A stretch of 41,654 nt of DNA. It comes from Alphaproteobacteria bacterium CG11_big_fil_rev_8_21_14_0_20_39_49 (GTDB taxonomy: Bacteria > Pseudomonadota > Alphaproteobacteria > Rickettsiales > UBA6187). Within the stretch, counting starts at the first letter, position 1; each line of letters starts with the position of its first letter. The translations under genes and the position numbers were made by a program. Under the pieces are notes generated by a model. That model worked only from the letters and a program-made list of their open reading frames with translations, did no database searches and was not told the DNA's origin. Shown here in pieces: positions 8,156 through 16,630 of this stretch. Location of the stretch: positions 1-41,654 of the forward strand of contig PCXK01000002.1 in the NCBI GenBank assembly GCA_002787635.1. Direction: 5' to 3'.

Positions 8156-8527
8156 ATGAAAAAAGATGATATTAAAGGCAAGTTTTACGAAGTTAAAGAA
8201 GTAGATGATAAGCTTGTTTTTCGCATATACGGTAAAAAAAATAACGTTTTAACCACATTTAAAATATTATCTACAATAAAAAGCTTCGGTATAAAAGTAA
8301 TATGGTTGGTTGCAGGATTCCTCTCGCCTTTTTATTGCTTAATAATATTATTAGATGCTCTGATATTATTTGTTTTATCTTTTTTCGTTATTGTTTCCAT
8401 AATTATAGGCACTAATATTTTCGTAGTTATGCTGCTTGGCTTTGTTTTATCTTTTGTATACACGTTTGCTATAGGATGCTGCTTCAAATTAGTTAACCCC
8501 GAATTAAACCGCAGAAAGAAGAAATAA
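8156..8527 (+). CDS. Small membrane protein, unknown function
   Basis: I do not recognise this 123-residue protein. A basic/acidic soluble N-terminus of about 50 residues precedes a very hydrophobic region with about three membrane spans (roughly 48-70, 72-90 and 93-113), ending with a basic tail (NRRKKK) that suggests a cytoplasmic C-terminus by the positive-inside rule. No ribosome binding site precedes the ATG, and a TATAAT ends only 6 nt before it, suggesting a leaderless mRNA. It stands alone between rlmH and the unknown 443-residue gene and is followed by a hairpin at 8546-8583. Its coding nature is likely but not proven. Confidence 0.6.
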   Translation: MKKDDIKGKFYEVKEVDDKLVFRIYGKKNNVLTTFKILSTIKSFGIKVIWLVAGFLSPFYCLIILLDALILFVLSFFVIVSIIIGTNIFVVMLLGFVLSFVYTFAIGCCFKLVNPELNRRKKK

Positions 8528-8545
8528 TCAGGATATCAAAACCGT

Positions 8546-8583
8546 AAACTACCCCGCAGCAAGAGCTACGGGGCATATAGTTT
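8546..8583 (+). terminator. GC-rich hairpin after the small membrane gene
   Basis: A stem CCCCGCAGC/GCTACGGGG (one mismatch) with loop AAGA is extended by outer arms AAACTA and TAGTTT, 18 nt after the stop codon. There is no long T-run, but stem strength and position suggest a transcription terminator. Confidence 0.55.
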
Positions 8584-8624
8584 AGTTGCAAGTAGCGAGT
8601 TGCAAGTGATGTCTGACTTAAGAT

Positions 8625-8659
8625 GCAACTTACAACTTACAACTTACAACTTGCAACTT
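8625..8659. repeat. Five tandem heptamers (acaactt/gcaactt)
   Basis: Five contiguous 7-bp units run without spacers: gcaactt, acaactt three times, gcaactt. Just upstream (8584-8607) are two reverse-complement copies of the same word (AGTTGCAAGT), so the region can fold back. No CRISPR-like spacing. Origin unknown; replication slippage is the simplest explanation. Confidence 0.8.
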
Positions 8660-8944
8660 AAATTATACGAAGCAAGCTTCGAGGAATTAAACCTGAAAGA
8701 GATTAAATCTAGGCAAATCGGTCATATTGATTATAATATTCTTGCCGCACTCTGTTCCGAAAATACTTAAGGATACTTTCCGGTATTTTTGAAATATGAA
8801 AGCCGGATTTTCTGTAATTATTGTAATGTAACAACAACCAAAGGTTAACTTTTTAATTTTTTTCTTTTGTATTGGGTATTTTCATTTTATGCTGCAATTT
8901 GCAGATTTTAAAATCCGAACCTACTATTTAAAAAAGATTTTTTT
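8660..8944. other. Gene-free region before the 443-residue gene with stacked palindromes
   Basis: No gene is visible between the heptamer array and 8945. The region contains a perfect CGAAGC-AA-GCTTCG inverted repeat (8668-8681), CTGCAA-T-TTGCAG (8892-8904) and the overlapping perfect palindrome GATTTTAAAATC (8904-8915). The last two lie 30-53 nt before the start codon and could be operator sites. A weak TTGTAT...TATGCT pair (8867-8893, 15-nt spacer) is the only promoter candidate. Confidence 0.5.
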
Positions 8945-10276
8945 ATGTTACGTAAATTCTCAAGTTATCTTACAAGAAGCTCATACCCTCAAAGGGTAGC
9001 AGGAGTCGTAAAGAAAATGGCATTAGATACATTTAAGGAGCAGAACCCTGAAATATCAGGTTTTATTGACAGGAACACGGCAATAGAGCAGATAAGTTCT
9101 CCTCAACTAAGGCAGCTTCAATATTCAAAACTGGTACATGACATAAACAATAACGGCAATGTTCATATTACCGGCAAAACATATACTGCTTTAGGTATGG
9201 CGGATTACTTATATAAAACCGTAGCCATATCACAGGAAATGCAGCTATTGAGGGAGAGGGGGAAAGCTAAAACCGCCTCAGTCGAACAGCAAGAACAAAT
9301 AGATACCGATACGGTAACCGATAATTTACGCAAATTCAGGCATTCGTTCGTAAATATGGGTATGCAGATTCAGGCGGGTAATATTGCCGATTTGATACTT
9401 GAAGAAGATGCCGATACTAAAACATTAAAAGAAAAAATTGAAAGTTATGCTGCCATAGCCGATAAGCGTTTATCACCCCAAACAAAATATAATGATTACT
9501 CTATTGATAAAGCCTTCGCATATGAACGCAGTGCGGTAAATTCTAACAAGTACGAATATCCCGAATCTGATGAAAGTATCGTTCCAAAACCTCATCAGAT
9601 AAAAACATATGTTTTTTCACATTTGCTCAAGTCCTTGTCACAAACCTCAAATAATACCGAAGAAAGCAATAACATCTTATTTGCTGCAATTAGACGTACT
9701 ATTGACAGCAAGAACGAAACAATCGGTGAATTTCAACAGATACTTTCCGAAACGTCAGGTGATTTGTCAGAGTCGATAATTCGGAAAATAAAAGAGAAGA
9801 AGGAAAAATCTCCCGATCTTTTCGCTCCCATAAAAACGGTTAATGAGGCTATTAAGAAAGTGGACGACATCTCGGGTTATTATCGGGTTCAGGCTCAGGG
9901 TGCGTTGCTTGGTCTAAACGGAGCTAAATTAAGTTTATATGAAGACAGGAGTATATCATTTGATAATCTTGCAAAGACACGCAAACAAATACAAAGCCGG
10001 ATAGAAATAGAAAAAAGCCGTTCCCAAAACACTAGGGAAACAGGTTGCAACCTCAATGCCGATAGCACTATGTCAATTGCCGGCATAGATTTTTATAAGA
10101 AGATAGCCGCAGGGGATATCCCCACATCAAAAACCCAATACAATATAATGAGATTCATATCGTCGGTAGCCGACCTTCCTGATTCCGTTTTACCTGCCGA
10201 AAGGTTAATAGACCGTGAGGAAGAAAATCGGAAGCTTCCGCCTTCATTATCGGAAGTGCCTGCAAAAAGCCGATAG
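8945..10276 (+). CDS. Unknown helical protein, 443 residues
   Basis: I do not recognise this protein. It is hydrophilic, with no signal peptide or membrane span, and appears rich in amphipathic helices. It has a basic N-terminus (MLRKFSSYLTRSSYPQR), a charged middle with runs such as RKIKEKKEK (about residue 282), and a polar Pro/Ser/Glu tail. No catalytic motif stands out. The gene has its own upstream region with palindromes and no good ribosome binding site. It stands alone between the small membrane gene and the efflux operon. A lineage-specific cytoplasmic protein or a secreted effector are both possible; nothing in the sequence decides. Confidence 0.7.
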   Translation: MLRKFSSYLTRSSYPQRVAGVVKKMALDTFKEQNPEISGFIDRNTAIEQISSPQLRQLQYSKLVHDINNNGNVHITGKTYTALGMADYLYKTVAISQEMQLLRERGKAKTASVEQQEQIDTDTVTDNLRKFRHSFVNMGMQIQAGNIADLILEEDADTKTLKEKIESYAAIADKRLSPQTKYNDYSIDKAFAYERSAVNSNKYEYPESDESIVPKPHQIKTYVFSHLLKSLSQTSNNTEESNNILFAAIRRTIDSKNETIGEFQQILSETSGDLSESIIRKIKEKKEKSPDLFAPIKTVNEAIKKVDDISGYYRVQAQGALLGLNGAKLSLYEDRSISFDNLAKTRKQIQSRIEIEKSRSQNTRETGCNLNADSTMSIAGIDFYKKIAAGDIPTSKTQYNIMRFISSVADLPDSVLPAERLIDREEENRKLPPSLSEVPAKSR

Positions 10277-10278
10277 TC

Positions 10279-10337
10279 TAATCATTAATAATATTTAATT
10301 AATCATTAATGATTTATAAACTAAATTAGGCTATGAT
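10279..10337 (+). promoter_or_regulatory. Candidate operator/promoter of the efflux operon
   Basis: A direct repeat TAATCATTAAT occurs at 10279-10289 and 10300-10310; the second copy is part of a perfect 14-bp palindrome AATCATTAATGATT (10301-10314). A TATGAT -10 candidate lies at 10332-10337, placing the palindrome over the -35 region. This would suit a repressor-controlled efflux promoter, but no regulator gene is adjacent. Confidence 0.4.
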
Positions 10338-10373
10338 GTAACTTCAAAAATTAATAAAAATAACCGAGCTTAG

Positions 10374-11435
10374 ATGTTTATAAAAAAAATATCAGATACT
10401 TTTAAAAGTACCATATTTTCAGTTCTATTTGTGCTGGCTGCTACTATGAGTTTTAATGTAAATGCACAGGAAGCGTCAAAGCCCAGAGTAAAGGTTATTA
10501 CGCAAACAATTAAGTTTACGGCGAATGATAGAGTGTTTGAAGCGGTAGGTACCGGTCGCGCACAATTTTCAGCAAGTATCCACCCTGCCATATCCGATGA
10601 GGTTATGGAGGTTTTGTTCGAATCGCAGCAGCGTGTAAATAAAGGCGATGTTCTGGTACAACTAGATGATAGAGAGGAGCATCTTGCGGTAAAGCTTGCC
10701 AAAGTAAGGCTAAAAAACACAAAATCGCTTTTAAACCGTTATCAAAAGGCAGTAAAGAACGGAGCGGTTCCTCAAAGTGAAGTAGATGAGGCACAGGCAA
10801 ATTATGACTCTGCCGGTCTTGAACTTGAACAAGCCTTATTATCTTTGGAAGAAAGACAGATAATAGCACCTTTCGACGGAGTTGTCGGTATTCCTAATAT
10901 CGACCCCGGTGATAGAGTTACTCCCGATACTATGATAACGGGACTGGATAACCGTGATATAATATACATACATTTTGAGGTTCCCGAATCTTTAGCAGGA
11001 GAGCTTCAAAATGCTCTTAAGGAAAAACAGGAAATAACCGCTACGACACCCTCACATAACGGTATTACGTTTAAGGGCATGATAACCGCACAGGAAAGCA
11101 GGTTAAATCCTGAAACCAGAACGATAATGGCACGGGCAAGCATAATTAACGATATTGATTTGCTGCGTCCGGGAATGTCTTTTAAAACACGCTGGGATAT
11201 TCCGGGTAATAAATACGCTACCGTTCCCGAAATATCATTACAATGGGGGCGTGACGGATCTTACATCTGGGTAATAAGGGACGGTATCGCAAAAAAAATT
11301 ATGACGCAAGTCATAGCCCGAATGGCAGGAACTGTATTGCTCGAAGGTGATGTGCAAGAAGGAGAAGAAGTTGTTGTAGAGGGGGTGCAAAGATTAAGAC
11401 CCGACACTAAAGTTGAGGTTATAGGCAGGCAGTAA
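10374..11435 (+). CDS. RND efflux periplasmic adaptor (membrane fusion protein)
   Basis: This is the periplasmic adaptor linking an inner-membrane RND pump to an outer-membrane channel. The 353-residue product has a Sec signal peptide ending near NVNA|Q (residue 31), a first half-lipoyl segment (VNKGDVLVQLDDRE, about 80-95), a helical hairpin (about 95-160), the second lipoyl half (IIAPFDGVVG), and a beta-barrel/membrane-proximal region. The neighbours downstream are the pump and outer-membrane factor on the same strand, so this is the first gene of a tripartite operon. Substrate cannot be told from sequence. A palindromic element separates it from the pump gene. Confidence 0.92.
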   Translation: MFIKKISDTFKSTIFSVLFVLAATMSFNVNAQEASKPRVKVITQTIKFTANDRVFEAVGTGRAQFSASIHPAISDEVMEVLFESQQRVNKGDVLVQLDDREEHLAVKLAKVRLKNTKSLLNRYQKAVKNGAVPQSEVDEAQANYDSAGLELEQALLSLEERQIIAPFDGVVGIPNIDPGDRVTPDTMITGLDNRDIIYIHFEVPESLAGELQNALKEKQEITATTPSHNGITFKGMITAQESRLNPETRTIMARASIINDIDLLRPGMSFKTRWDIPGNKYATVPEISLQWGRDGSYIWVIRDGIAKKIMTQVIARMAGTVLLEGDVQEGEEVVVEGVQRLRPDTKVEVIGRQ

Positions 11436-11482
11436 ATAGTTTTATACCTGCGAAATACTATATCCGGTATGAAGAATGAAAA

Positions 11483-11692
11483 ATTATAGAAGACTCTGCA
11501 AAAGGACACAAAGTTCAAATTTGAGTTCTTTTTATCCCCCCTCCCGTTTGCGGAGGAGGGTTAGAGAGGGGGCGACACATGCAGGCATAATAAACACTTG
11601 CGAGTTTCTACCCCTCACAAAAACACTTTCGTGTTTTTAACTCTCCCTCAAGGGGAGAGTAGTTTTTCGACTTTTGCAGAGGGTTTTATAGT
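11483..11692. repeat. Compound palindromic element within the efflux operon
   Basis: Outer arms GACTCTGCAAAAG (from about 11492) and CTTTTGCAGAGGG (from 11671), with similar flanks, enclose G/C-run hairpins (CCCTCCcgtttgcGGAGGAGGG; ACACTTTCGTGTTTT; CTCTCCCTCAAGGGGAGAG). The outer word CTCTGCA-AA is shared with elements at 16391, 18741 and 36084. It fills the 287-nt gap between adaptor and pump genes, so it must be transcribed if these form one mRNA. Confidence 0.75.
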
Positions 11693-11722
11693 AACTTTGA
11701 GTTTAAAGGAGAAAATAAAAAA

Positions 11723-14700
11723 TTGAGCAAGTTTTCCGAAGGCATAACGGCACTTGGTGTAAGAAGACCGGTATTGATAACGGTTGTCAACCTCCTTATT
11801 ATGCTTGCGGGGCTTGCCAGCTTTTTCGGAATCGATATAAGGGAACTGCCTGATGTCGACCGCCCCATAATAGGTGTGCGTGCCGTATATGACGGTGCTT
11901 CTCCAAGCACAATGGATACGGAAGTAACAAGTATATTAGAAGGAGCGGTATCACGTGTATCGGGTGTAAAGAGCATAGAATCCTCAAGTGAGGAAAACAA
12001 CATGCGTATGCGTGTGGAGTTTGACAGCTCGGTTGACCTAAACGTTGCCGCCAATGATGTTAGGGAAGCTGTAAGCCGCGCACAAAGACAATTACCCGAT
12101 GATATCGATCAGGTTCTGGTTATCAAGGCAGATAGCGATGCGGATTCGGTAGTACAGCTATCGGCATATAGCGACACCCTTTTAAAATACGAGCTTGCAG
12201 AACGTATAGAAAAAGATGTAGCCCCTGAATTTTTGTCAATAAAAGGTGTTGCGGATGTAACGCTAAACGGTGACCAGCCGAGAGTCTTGCGTGTTTTATT
12301 GGATCCTGCCCTGCTTGCCGGATATAAACTTTCCGTATCCGACGTGGTTGATACTTTAAGTACCATAAATCTGGACGTACCTGCCGGTAGTTATGAATCT
12401 GACGATCAGGAACTTCTTGTAAGAGCGCAGGCAACGGTTGTTAAACCTGAAAAAGTTGAAGAACTATATATAAGAGGTGATATCAAGATAGGTGATGTAG
12501 GTGAGGTTTTTTACGCTCCTATGGAGGCGGAATCATATTCGCTTCTAAACGGTAGAATGGTAGTGGGACTGGGTATAATCAGGCAGGCAGGTTCTAACAC
12601 CATTGATATTGCTAACGAGGTCGACAGGCGTTTAAAAGAGATAAACGAACGGTCAAAGGATTTTACATTGGTCAAAACCTCTGACGATGCAATATTCATC
12701 AAGGGGGCTTTAAAAGATGTCGTATTTACACTTATATTCTCGATTTTAATAGTATTACTGATAATAGGGATATTCTTAGGGCAGGCTAAAGCCGTACTTA
12801 TCCCCGCCGTTACCATGCCTATATCGCTTATAGGAACCCTCGCCGCTATATGGCTATTCGGATTTTCCGTCAATCTTCTTACGCTGCTTGCTTTAGTTCT
12901 TGCCACAGGTTTGATAGTAGATGATGCAATAGTAGTATTGGAGAATATACAGCGTGTAAGATCGGAAGGAATGGAAAAAATGGCTGCGGCAGTAATAGGG
13001 ACAAAGCAGGTATTTTTTGCCGTAATAGCTACCACTATAACCCTTGTTTCGGTATTTTTGCCTATCGCTTTCTTACCGGGGGATACGGGGCGTATGTTCA
13101 AGGAATTCGGGCTGGTGCTTACCATAGCCGTTATAATAAGCTCGTTCGTAGCCGTAACCTTATGCCCGATGATGACCTCAAGACTGCCTAACATGTCCAA
13201 GAGTAATAAGTTCCTTGATGCTATAAGAGGAAAGCTTGACGGGTTCGGGCATAGGTCGGCAGGTTTTTATTTCAGAACGTTAAATTCCCTTATACATCAC
13301 AAGATAATAAGCCTGATAATAGCTGTCGGCGTTGCTGTAGGCGGAATGTTCAGCTTTTCCCTTTTGAATCAGGAATTACTACCGAAGGAAGATAAAGGCT
13401 CTATACAGGTGATGCTTACGGGTCCTGACGGTTCGTCACTAAGTTACGCAGACAGGCAGTCGCAAAAAGTAGAGGAAGTACTTTACCCTTATCAGGAACA
13501 GGGAATTGTAACGGATATCTTCACCATAGTGGGTCGCTGGGATAAGAACCGTGCATTTACGATTACTACTTTAAAACACTGGGACGAGCGTGATGTAAGC
13601 CAGATGGAACTGGCATCGGAGATAAGTGATAAATTAAAGGATATACCCGGTGGATTGGTAAGGGTTATACAGCGTAGCAGCCTGAATGTAAGAGGTGGAG
13701 GAAGCGGTATCCAGATAGCACTTACAGGCAATAATTATGATGACCTTTATATTGCATCAAACGATTTTGCACAAAAGCTGAAAGATAATATACCTATAAT
13801 TGAAGATGTTAATATCCAGTTTGACACTTCACAGCCCGAACTTTCGTTTGACATAAACCGCCAAAGGGCAAATGACCTTAACGTACCTATGGAAAGGATA
13901 TCCCAGACCTTGCGTGTTATGGTTGATAAGCTTGATTTGCTTGACCTGAGCGTAGACGATCAGGCGGTTCCCGTGATGTTAGGCTCTGCAAACGGCGTGA
14001 TAAATGATCCGGGTGATCTTTTGAATATTTTTGTTACTAACACTAATGATGAACTTGTGCCGCTTAGTTCCCTGATAGACGTAAAAGAAAGCGGTGTGGC
14101 GGCGGAACTGGACAGACATGCACAGCGTCGTGCCATTGAGCTTGATATCGGATTACCTCCTGCTACTACGATAGGTGACGTGCTTGAAGATATTAAAAAT
14201 CTTGCTAAAACCAAACTGCCGCAAGGAACTAATCTATTACTGCTTGGCGAGTCGGCAACTTTGGAAGAATCATCTTATGAAACCGCACTTACCTTTCTAA
14301 TAGCCTTATTGGTCGTATTTTTAGTGCTTTCCGCCCAGTTTGAAAGTATCGGCAGTGCTGCAATAGTTATGTTCACAGTCCCTTTCGGGCTTGCCGCCGC
14401 CGTATTTGCGTTATTGCTTACGGGGCAATCCCTGAATCTTTATAGCCAGATAGGTCTTGTAATGCTTATAGGTCTGATGACCAAGAATGCCATATTGCTT
14501 GTCGAGTTCATGGATCAGATGCGTGATGAGGGTATGAGTGTTGACGATGCGGTTATGGAAGGTGTAAGGGTTCGTCTGCGTCCTGTTATTATGACCGTGT
14601 CATCTACCGTAATAGGCAGCCTTCCGCTGATATTATTTACAGGTCCGGGAGCTGAGGCAAGGAACTCTATAGGCTGGGTAGTATTTGGCGGGCTTGGTCT

Positions 14701-14842
14701 TTCGACATTATTTACCCTATATCTTGCACCGCTTGGCTATTTAATAATAGCACCATTTGTAAAACCTCGTGCATCTTCGGGCAAAGAACTTGAAAAACAA
14801 TTAAAAAATGCGAAAAGAAATAAGAAGGAGGTGACGAATTAA
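11723..14842 (+). CDS. RND family efflux pump, inner-membrane permease
   Basis: A proton-driven AcrB/MexB/MdtB-type resistance-nodulation-division transporter. The 1039-residue length is typical. The proton-relay aspartates of TM4 are present at about residues 400-401 (GLIVDDAIVVLEN), as is the TM10 lysine at about 921 (GLMTKNAILLVEF). Two large periplasmic loops and 12 membrane spans are expected. Translation appears to begin at TTG 11723, with AAAGGAG 11 nt upstream; no earlier ATG gives the conserved N-terminus. It lies between the adaptor and outer-membrane factor genes. Substrates unknown (drugs, dyes, bile-like compounds or metabolites). Confidence 0.95.
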   Translation: MSKFSEGITALGVRRPVLITVVNLLIMLAGLASFFGIDIRELPDVDRPIIGVRAVYDGASPSTMDTEVTSILEGAVSRVSGVKSIESSSEENNMRMRVEFDSSVDLNVAANDVREAVSRAQRQLPDDIDQVLVIKADSDADSVVQLSAYSDTLLKYELAERIEKDVAPEFLSIKGVADVTLNGDQPRVLRVLLDPALLAGYKLSVSDVVDTLSTINLDVPAGSYESDDQELLVRAQATVVKPEKVEELYIRGDIKIGDVGEVFYAPMEAESYSLLNGRMVVGLGIIRQAGSNTIDIANEVDRRLKEINERSKDFTLVKTSDDAIFIKGALKDVVFTLIFSILIVLLIIGIFLGQAKAVLIPAVTMPISLIGTLAAIWLFGFSVNLLTLLALVLATGLIVDDAIVVLENIQRVRSEGMEKMAAAVIGTKQVFFAVIATTITLVSVFLPIAFLPGDTGRMFKEFGLVLTIAVIISSFVAVTLCPMMTSRLPNMSKSNKFLDAIRGKLDGFGHRSAGFYFRTLNSLIHHKIISLIIAVGVAVGGMFSFSLLNQELLPKEDKGSIQVMLTGPDGSSLSYADRQSQKVEEVLYPYQEQGIVTDIFTIVGRWDKNRAFTITTLKHWDERDVSQMELASEISDKLKDIPGGLVRVIQRSSLNVRGGGSGIQIALTGNNYDDLYIASNDFAQKLKDNIPIIEDVNIQFDTSQPELSFDINRQRANDLNVPMERISQTLRVMVDKLDLLDLSVDDQAVPVMLGSANGVINDPGDLLNIFVTNTNDELVPLSSLIDVKESGVAAELDRHAQRRAIELDIGLPPATTIGDVLEDIKNLAKTKLPQGTNLLLLGESATLEESSYETALTFLIALLVVFLVLSAQFESIGSAAIVMFTVPFGLAAAVFALLLTGQSLNLYSQIGLVMLIGLMTKNAILLVEFMDQMRDEGMSVDDAVMEGVRVRLRPVIMTVSSTVIGSLPLILFTGPGAEARNSIGWVVFGGLGLSTLFTLYLAPLGYLIIAPFVKPRASSGKELEKQLKNAKRNKKEVTN

Positions 14843-14862
14843 CAGTTACAACACTGTTTTTT
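14841..14862 (+). terminator. Weak hairpin with T-run after the RND pump
   Basis: AACAGT-tacaac-ACTGTT is followed by further T residues directly at the pump stop codon. The short AT-rich stem suggests at most partial termination before the outer-membrane gene. Confidence 0.3.
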
Positions 14863-14879
14863 CGATTACGACAGAAAAA

Positions 14880-14948
14880 TGTCATGCTGAATTTATTTCA
14901 GCATCTTTGTAAAGAAATTATAGATTCTGAAACAAGTTCAGAATGACA
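14880..14948. repeat. GTCAT/ATGAC palindromic element before the outer-membrane factor gene
   Basis: Arms TGTCATGCTGAATTTATTTC and GAAACAAGTTCAGAATGACA form an imperfect long hairpin of the TGTCATGCTGAA family. The element ends 11 nt before the ATG of the next gene, and the AAGG ribosome binding site begins at its very end. Confidence 0.85.
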
Positions 14949-14959
14949 AGGCTTTAAAT

Positions 14960-16393
14960 ATGAAAAACATAACACTAATATTAACATTAATTTTATTCGG
15001 CTGTACGGTAGGTCCGGACTATGTAAGACCTTCCATACAACCGCCGGAATCTTTTGTGTCACAGGAGGTATTAAAAAGCCTGAATGACGGCAAAGACGAA
15101 CAGGATATAGCACCTGACTGGTGGACGGGTTTTGAAGATGAAACCATGAACAAGCTGGTAGAAAAAGGTATTGCAAATAACTTCGAGATAAAAGCCGCAT
15201 ATGCAAGGGTAAAGCAGGAAAAAGCAAGGATAACACTTGCAGATAGCGGCGACAGTCTTTCACTTGATGCCGATATTGACGGCAATGTTGACGAAAGGAG
15301 TTCGGTAAAAAGAGGGACAAATAGTACCACAAAGAGTATAGCGGCAGGTCTTGCGGCAACCCTTCCGCTTGATATATTCGGGCGTACTAAACGCAATGTA
15401 GAGATGTCTGTTGCAGGATACCAAAGGGCAAGGCAGGAGCTAAAAGGAGTAGTTCTCGGTATTAGCTCGGATATCGTTTCCGAATATATGACCTTGCGAG
15501 GAACACAGCAGCAGTTGGAGCTGTTAAAAGAGTCCGTAAAATTACAGGAAAAAACCCTTTCCATCGTTCAGTCAAGGCTGAAATCGGGTATATCACCCGA
15601 GCTTGATCTGCAAAGGGCGATAACTTCAGTAGAGAATCTGCGTGCCGGAATCCCTTCTTTAGAAAGGGATCTGCAAAATTCACGAAATAATCTGGCAATA
15701 CTTACAGGCAATTTCCCCGGTGTTTATGAGGATATGCTAAAAGTTACAGGCGATATACCCCAATATAATAGCCGCATTCCTGATTTTATGCCGCTTGCGG
15801 TTTTGGAAACCCGTCCCGATGTACGTGCGGCAGAGGAAAGCCTAAAAGAAACGGTAGCAGGCATAGGCGTAGCCCAAGTTGCGTTCTATCCTGAATTTGA
15901 GTTAACGGGAGCTATCAGTATCGGTCTTACCGGCATAAGCGGCTCACCTACCACATCAACCCTTATATCGACACTCGGCGGTGTTATTGACCGTCATATA
16001 TATGACGGTGGTTCCACAAAGGCAAGCTTTGCTATTGCCAAGGCACAATCAGAAGAGGCACTGGCAGACTATGAGCAAATTTTACGTGAAGCCACAAAGG
16101 AAGTCGAGGAGATACTGGCTACCATTAAAGCTTCAAAATCCCGTCAGGAATCACTGAAGAAGTCCGTAACTTCAAGTCAGCGTAGTTTTAATCAGGCTGA
16201 AACATTATATCAGGAAGGTTTAATAAGCTTTTTAGATGTAGTTGACGCACAAAGGGTATTTGCCGATGCAAGGCAGAATCTTGCCTCGGAACAGACTAAT
16301 TATTCTGTAAATGTCAGCCGTCTTTTTGAAGCACTCGGCGTAGATATAAAACACGATAAAACCCAAGAAGAAAATAACCATAGTAACTTCTAA
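14960..16393 (+). CDS. Outer-membrane efflux lipoprotein, TolC/NodT family
   Basis: The 477-residue product is the outer-membrane channel of the tripartite pump. It starts with a lipoprotein signal peptide with lipobox LFGC (Cys15), followed by the NodT-type TVGPDYVRP segment. Two OEP repeats follow; recognisable family phrases are LPLDIFGR, RLKSGISPELDLQRA, LETRPDVRAAEESL and a second QEGLISFLDVVDAQR. Length is normal for NodT/OprM. The start codon is preceded by AAGG that lies at the border of a palindromic repeat. Its stop codon is also the first base triplet of another palindromic element (16391-16530). Confidence 0.94.
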   Translation: MKNITLILTLILFGCTVGPDYVRPSIQPPESFVSQEVLKSLNDGKDEQDIAPDWWTGFEDETMNKLVEKGIANNFEIKAAYARVKQEKARITLADSGDSLSLDADIDGNVDERSSVKRGTNSTTKSIAAGLAATLPLDIFGRTKRNVEMSVAGYQRARQELKGVVLGISSDIVSEYMTLRGTQQQLELLKESVKLQEKTLSIVQSRLKSGISPELDLQRAITSVENLRAGIPSLERDLQNSRNNLAILTGNFPGVYEDMLKVTGDIPQYNSRIPDFMPLAVLETRPDVRAAEESLKETVAGIGVAQVAFYPEFELTGAISIGLTGISGSPTTSTLISTLGGVIDRHIYDGGSTKASFAIAKAQSEEALADYEQILREATKEVEEILATIKASKSRQESLKKSVTSSQRSFNQAETLYQEGLISFLDVVDAQRVFADARQNLASEQTNYSVNVSRLFEALGVDIKHDKTQEENNHSNF

Positions 16394-16530
16394 ATTCATT
16401 TACATCATTGCCTTGCGTTTTCTTTAGAAAACTATAGGGCGACGATGTTGAGATTACCTTAGAATTTCTTGCAGAAATTCAGGTAATGACGAGTTTTTTT
16501 GCATTATGCAGAGGTCTTAAAATGAATTTA
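16391..16530. repeat. Compound palindromic element overlapping the efflux gene stop codon
   Basis: Perfect 11-bp outer arms TAAATTCATTT (16391-16401, including the TAA stop) and AAATGAATTTA (16520-16530) enclose hairpins GTTTTC...GAAAAC and ATTACCT...AGGTAAT with inner GAATTTC/GAAATTC. Positions 16391-16490 align, in reverse complement, with 34098-34224. Its right end (16485-16521) is nearly identical to 18781-18818. Confidence 0.85.
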
Positions 16531-16567
16531 GAATTTACTCCCCCATCAGCACCCTCATGACATCTGC

Positions 16568-16612
16568 AAACAAAAACAGGTGCCACACATGAGTATAGCA
16601 CCTGTTTTGTTT
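16568..16612. terminator. Bidirectional terminator between efflux operon and SYLF gene
   Basis: A strong hairpin with ACAGGTGC/GCACCTGT core is flanked by AAACAAAA on the left and TTTTGTTT on the right, giving a T-run on both strands. It lies between two convergent genes, ending at 16393 and 16631, so it can serve both. Confidence 0.85.
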
Positions 16613-16630
16613 ATAGAGTTTGTGTATGGG

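Noticed and set aside
8625-8659. Possible CRISPR array
   Set aside because: Units are 7 bp with no spacers, and no cas genes are present.
8660-8730. Possible transposase remnant near the CGAAGC-AA-GCTTCG palindrome
   Set aside because: The segment looked like a gene-end fragment, but no frame gives a recognisable transposase sequence.
12511-13200. 229-codon frame antisense to the RND pump
   Set aside because: Shadow of the strongly conserved pump gene; Ser/Thr/Ile-rich composition typical of antisense frames.
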